DNA from: Siphonodentalium dalli
Taxonomy: Eukaryota; Mollusca; Scaphopoda; Gadilida; Siphonodentaliidae
NCBI GenBank assembly: GCA_032622095.1
Contig: CP136061.1
Coordinates: 248,633,582-248,697,581, forward strand
Length of the DNA: 64,000 nt
Reading direction: 5' to 3'
Shown: piece by piece, positions 51,801 through 57,800 of the stretch
How the letters are laid out: each line of letters opens with the position of its first letter
Position numbering within the stretch: position 1 is the stretch's first letter
Notes under the pieces: generated by a model
The model's input: only the letters and a program-made list of their open reading frames with translations
Database searches by the model: none
Told to the model about the DNA's origin: nothing
Position numbers and translations under genes: made by a program

Positions 51801-54800
51801 CCTGAATATCAGCCTGAATGGGGAGAGGGGGTCAATACTGAATACCAGTTGTGAAATATGTGATGAAGGACATAGACTTCAATACCATCTATAGTTTCGT
51901 CACTGTTCTCAAGAATTATATGCCAAACTGTTGCACATTAAGAGAAAACGACCTGGCATATTAATCTGTTTTCTGGCACAGTGATAACCGGATGCGAGGC
52001 TGTTGATGTATTAATACCTGTTACGGGCAAACTATAGCACAACAAACCCGCAATATATAGGACAAGAAAACCATAGTCAGAAATGGTAACGCGCTCAAGA
52101 TAATATATTATATACCCATGATTGTAATTATAGAATATAAAATATATTGGTTTCGCGAATGACGAATTCAGAATTCCGTTAAAATAACAATAACAACCAG
52201 CACCTAATTAACGAACCGTTGAAATATAAGACTTACAAATTATCTTTTAAATTTCTTTTATTGGTAATTGACATAGCTTGTCACAAACCAAAAATCAACA
52301 TTATTAGCATAATAATGTAAAGGACAATAAACGAAATTTAAATCCCCAACTACACCTTTTACCGGACTCGGCCTCCTGGTCGCGCGTTCGACTTTTAACC
52401 CGGAAAAAAACTACTTATCTATAATACGGCTATCATGGAATTGCCGAACAGTATACACGCGGTGCGCACGCTAATAAGAAGGGCTAAATGTCTCTTTCTG
52501 GCCACTAAATACCATAATTTGTCGCGTATCAGTCTTTTTATTGAATCGCGAATTGAAGATGGAAGTATGAACCTGCGTGGCGCCTGAAAATAGCATGAAT
52601 CCCGCGTACCGGGGCCGAGATGACACCGTAATCTATTGTTAATAATAAAAAAGTGCCCTGTTCGTGATTTAAATCCCTGAACCAATATGTATACATGAAA
52701 ACCATAGTCAGAAATGGTAACACCCACAAGATCATATTATTATCCATATCTAAAATATAAATATACGGTTTCATGAATTCACCACCTCAGAATTCCGGTA
52801 AAACAAATAATCCTTCAAATTATTTCAACTACGGCTTATCGATGAAGCTTCTCACCAGAAAGCCTCTAAATGCGGACCAAAAATCTACTGATCGGATTAA
52901 ATACACCCCGATACTTCGCAATACGACCTTTAGTCTACATTCCATCTTCATCAGCGATGTTAGCTGTTATATTATGCATTGTGTTCCGCAATAAAATATT
53001 CAAGAGCGGCACAGCCATTGTTTATACCTAAATATCGAAAGCAATTTACGTGGTCATAAAAGTTACATACTGCAACAATGAGACATCCGCGAAGACACAT
53101 CCGCGAATACATACATCCTGCAAAAAGTCTAACCGGTACGTAATATAGCGAGTTCATTATTAACCCTTTACCCAACAAACCGGCCAAAACCGGCCAAATA
53201 AAGCTTCAACAGCCTAAAATATCTTCGGTCTGTCTCAATAGAACCATACACATATGGATATCATTGGAACCAGCTCCTTGACCACATTGTGATAGTTACA
53301 GTTATGCCCTGTGCCAATGCATTCTCTTATATATGCGAGTCGACCATAGGTCGCCTCGCATATATAAGAGAATGCATTGGCCTAAAAAAAATCTTTTTTT
53401 AACACTTTTTACCATTTTTTCTTACATTCTTTAACAATTTTATATTTTTTAATGTGTTAAGCCAATGTATTCTCTTATATATGCGAGGCGACCTATGGTC
53501 GACTCGAATATATAAGAGAATGCATTGGCACAGGGCCCTTCTGTTGGGTAAAGGGTTAATCAAAGTTACCCCACAACTCCTATGACATCGCCAGATCAGC
53601 CTAGCAGTATACACCCTAGTGGGCGTAATAAGGTAGTCTAAAAGATATCAGTTGGGGTTGGGGTACATACATGTATGCGTTAAGGGAGTTAGATGTACTA
53701 CATGCACCACTCGCGACGCGATACTTCAAAGGTTGATAGTTTCTCAACCTCGAAATAAATTTTGTAAACTACTCGTTTGAAGTTGACTGTGTTGAAATAA
53801 TTGACTTTAGAAACTTACACTGGAAAAAAAACGGACTCTTTCTGTATTTCAGTGTGATCATCCGTTCTGGCGAATAAAAAATATTCTTCGCAAATAGCAC
53901 CATAACCGTAAACGGGCGCCCACGTGTTTAGGAGGGGGGGCATCATAACCGTATACGGGCGCCCACATGTTTAGGGGGGGGGCTGAGACTGAGACTATAT
54001 ACACATACATATAACACAATAGATTTAAATTAACCTTAAATATGTATAATTCTGGAAGAAATGTGAAAAATACTATAATTTGCCACAATAACCCCATGAA
54101 ATACCATTAAATTTTCCCGAATTTGACCCATAATATCTCCAATTTACCCTAATTTTTAGCTTTTAAATTGTTTGGGGGGGGGGGGGGTGGGGCTGCAACC
54201 CTCCCAAGTTCCCAACCCCCGGCCCGTCGGCTATGTGCATATGAAGCGCCATGATTAGGATTAATGTATACAGTTTACTAAAGTTCGAAAATTGGGAGAT
54301 GCAGTCGGAAATTGCAACATGGGTGCAAGTGGAAATTTCTAGAATGTGAAATTACTCTGACGGCCAGAGGATGGGTTAAGTTTGAAAATCGAAGGTGAAC
54401 ATTCCATTATTACCTATATGTCGATTGTGTCCCGGAGGTATGTACATGTACAATTGAGATATATGGTTTCCCCAAGAATAAAACAAAACAAAAACAGCGC
54501 AAAAACAAAACAGAGCAAACCAAGAACAAAGAAATGAACTTTTATATATTATTCCTTTTCAACGAACAGTTTCTTATATATGATCTGAAGTTGACTCGAA
54601 GGATGCTTTACCTGGACCGTTGTCGTAGTGATATCTTCAAGAATATACAACTTTTCATCTTTGCAGAAACTGTATCGATAACAAACATAACGGTTCCGCC
54701 CATAGTGACACAGATGCTGCTTGTGATACATGTAAGTAGCACACTCGGTGACGTGCTGACCAAGTCTGAGTTTAGTGTGCCTGCCATCCGCAGAATGAGG

Positions 54801-57800
54801 TCCCCAGAGGGTGAATTTAGTGACGCTATCCCGCACAGCGGGCTAGCATAACTAAATTCACACTCTGTGGACCTCATTCTGCATGACCTCATCTGCTATG
54901 GGAGACATAGACTCAGATTGAAGTTCCCAAATGGTGACTCTTGTGATGTACACCAATTGGGAACCTCAGTTATGCAATGTGTCGTCTGCCAATTTGGGGA
55001 TATATATAGAGAAAGTAAACTAAAAAGGAATACATGTAGAATCTATGTGAAGAAGTTTCTATAGAAATTTGATAATAAAGAAACTATCCAGAGAAGATGA
55101 GGTCTAAGTAGAATGAGGTCACCAGAGGGGGAATTTAGTAATGCTAGCCCGCTCGGGATAGCGTCACTAAATTCACCCTCTGGGGACCCCATTCTGCAAA
55201 TGACAGGCACACTAATCTCAGGCTTACATTGTTCTAATGTGTCAGGATTATGCACCACTAACTGTTATTGAACATTGCGGAATCGATGGATAACTCGGAC
55301 CACACATAGGTTGAATTTATTCTGATAGTTTGATTTTCAAAATCTTTAATGTGAAACTTGTTTTTGGAAATTAGGTAAATTTTTCGGCTGAAATGATCAA
55401 AAAGTTGGAAGGCTTGAGTTGCCATTTGGAAGATATCAATGGGTATACCGAATGGGTATATCAAATATAATTTTTCTAAATCTGGAATGCCGTACTGGTT
55501 CACGCTGAAGGTGAAGGTAGAAATTTCGAGTTGATGATGCACTCCAACGGAGACCCTCTAGTCACGTCGCTGTGTGGCTAAATGGGGAACTCATTACCAA
55601 GCGTCTAGTCACGTCGCTGCATGTCTAAATGGGGCACTCATTACCAAGTTTCTAGTCACGTCGCTGTATGTCTAAATGGGGCACTCATTACCAAGTGTAT
55701 ATTCACGTAGATGTATGTCAAAATGGGGCACCCATTACCAAGCTTCTAGTCACGTCGCTGCATGTCTAAATAGGACACTCATTACCAATGTGCTAGTCAC
55801 GTCGCTGTATGTCTAAATGGGGCACTCATTACCAAGTATCTAGTCACGTCGCTGTGTGGTTAAATGTGGCACTCATTACCAAGCGTCTATAGTCACGTCG
55901 CTGTGTGGCTAAATGGGGGACTCATTACCAAGCGTCTAGTCACGTCGCTGTGTGGCTAAATGGGGCACTCATTACCAAGCGTCTAGTCACGTCGCTGCAT
56001 GTCTAAATGGGGCACTCATTACCAAGTGTCTAGTCACGCCGCTGTGTGGCTAAATAGGGCACTCATTACCAAGCGTCTAGTCACGTCGCTGCATGTCTAA
56101 ATGGGGCACTCATTACCAAGTGTCTGGTCACGTAGCTGTGTGTCAAAATGGAGCACTCATTACCAAGCGTCTAGTCACGTCGCTGCATGTCTAAATAGGA
56201 CACTCATTACCAAGGTTCTAGTCACGTCGCTGTATGTCTAAATGTGGCACTCATTACCAAGTGTCTAGTCACGTCGCTGTATGTCAAAATGGGACACTCA
56301 TTACCAAGCGTCTAGTCACGTCGCTGTATGTCAAAATGGGGCACTCATTACCAAGCGTCTAGTCACGTCGCTGCATGTCTAAATGGGGCACTCATTACCA
56401 AGTGTCTAGTCACGTTGCTGTATGTCAAAATGGGGCACTCATTACCAAGTGTCTAGTCACGTCGCTGCATGCCTAAATGGGGCACTCATTACCAAGTGTC
56501 TAGTCACGTAGCTGCATACCTAAATGGGGCACTCATTACCAAGTGTCTAGTAACGTCGCTGTATGTCAAAATGGGGCACTCATTACCAAGTGTCTAGTCA
56601 CGTCGCTGCATGCCTAAATGGGGCACTCATTACCAAGCGTCTAGTCACGTCGCTGCATGTCTAAATGGGGCACTCATTACCAAGTGTCTAGTAACGTCGC
56701 TGTATGTCAAAATGGGGCACTCATTACCAAGTGTCTAGTCACGTCGCTGTATGTCAAAATGGGGCACTCATTACCAAGTGTCTAGTCACGTCGCTGCATG
56801 CCTAAATGGGGCACTCATTACCAAGTGTCTAGTCACGTAGCTGTATGTCGAAATGGGGCACTCATTACCAAGTGTCTAGTCACGTAGCTGTATATGTCTA
56901 AATGGGGCACTCGTTACCTGGCGTCTAGTCATATAGCGGTATGTCTAAAAGGGGCACTCATTACCAAGCGTTTTACCCATCTTCATGTCACCCAATTTAA
57001 TTGATTATTTTACAGAATGCAGCGGAAAAGAGGACACTTTCGGAAAATGCTTTAAAGTTCGAAAAGATTGTCGGGACTGTCGTGTCCCCGTTTTTGGGCG
57101 AAAGGGGGCTCTATCGCGGCAGCGGGGAGCCGGTCATCAAATCAACTGACGTCAGCAGACGGAAAGACCGCAACTCAGATACAGGTACACTATCACCTAT
57201 ACCCAGAGAAGGATCCAGGGATGTTTTGATACCTGTTACAGGTTTGGGCTCCCAAACTCTGGAGACCCAAATTCCAAGTGGATAGTATTTATTCAAGTTG
57301 GATTTTCCATATTTTCAAGGAATTTTTCTATAATTCAACAACATGTACTAGTAATGCAAATCATCAACCTGCAGATATTATAGTCTATTATATAGAGCCT
57401 TTATTTGCACAATCAAGTGTCCAGTACTGAATATTTTAACATCCAAATTTATATGGGGACATACTCAAATACAGAACAGGTGTCCCCAAAAAATCTCTGG
57501 ATCCTTCCCTGCCTATACCGGTCAACACCTTAGTAAAGAGTGGGACGCCCAGATATGTAAACCACGCTACGCCCATACATACACAGCATAAACGATGCTA
57601 TCCGCCAATACACATAGGTACACGACGCTGCGCCCCATTTTTGGCGTTACGCCCATACATACAGGAAACATATATAAAGATATATGGTCGCACCGCTCCG
57701 CCCGAACCTATTTGTTCGCATATGTAGATGACATTGCACGTGTACTCACAAATATATTTTCTCGCAAAATTCAATGCGAACTTTATTTTCCCACACATAC

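Noticed and set aside
51196-51894. Open frames up to 153 codons with FFSLCMAVPRD repeats
   Set aside because: They are translations of the 59-bp splice-site array; frame shifts between units and the true exon 6 explain them.
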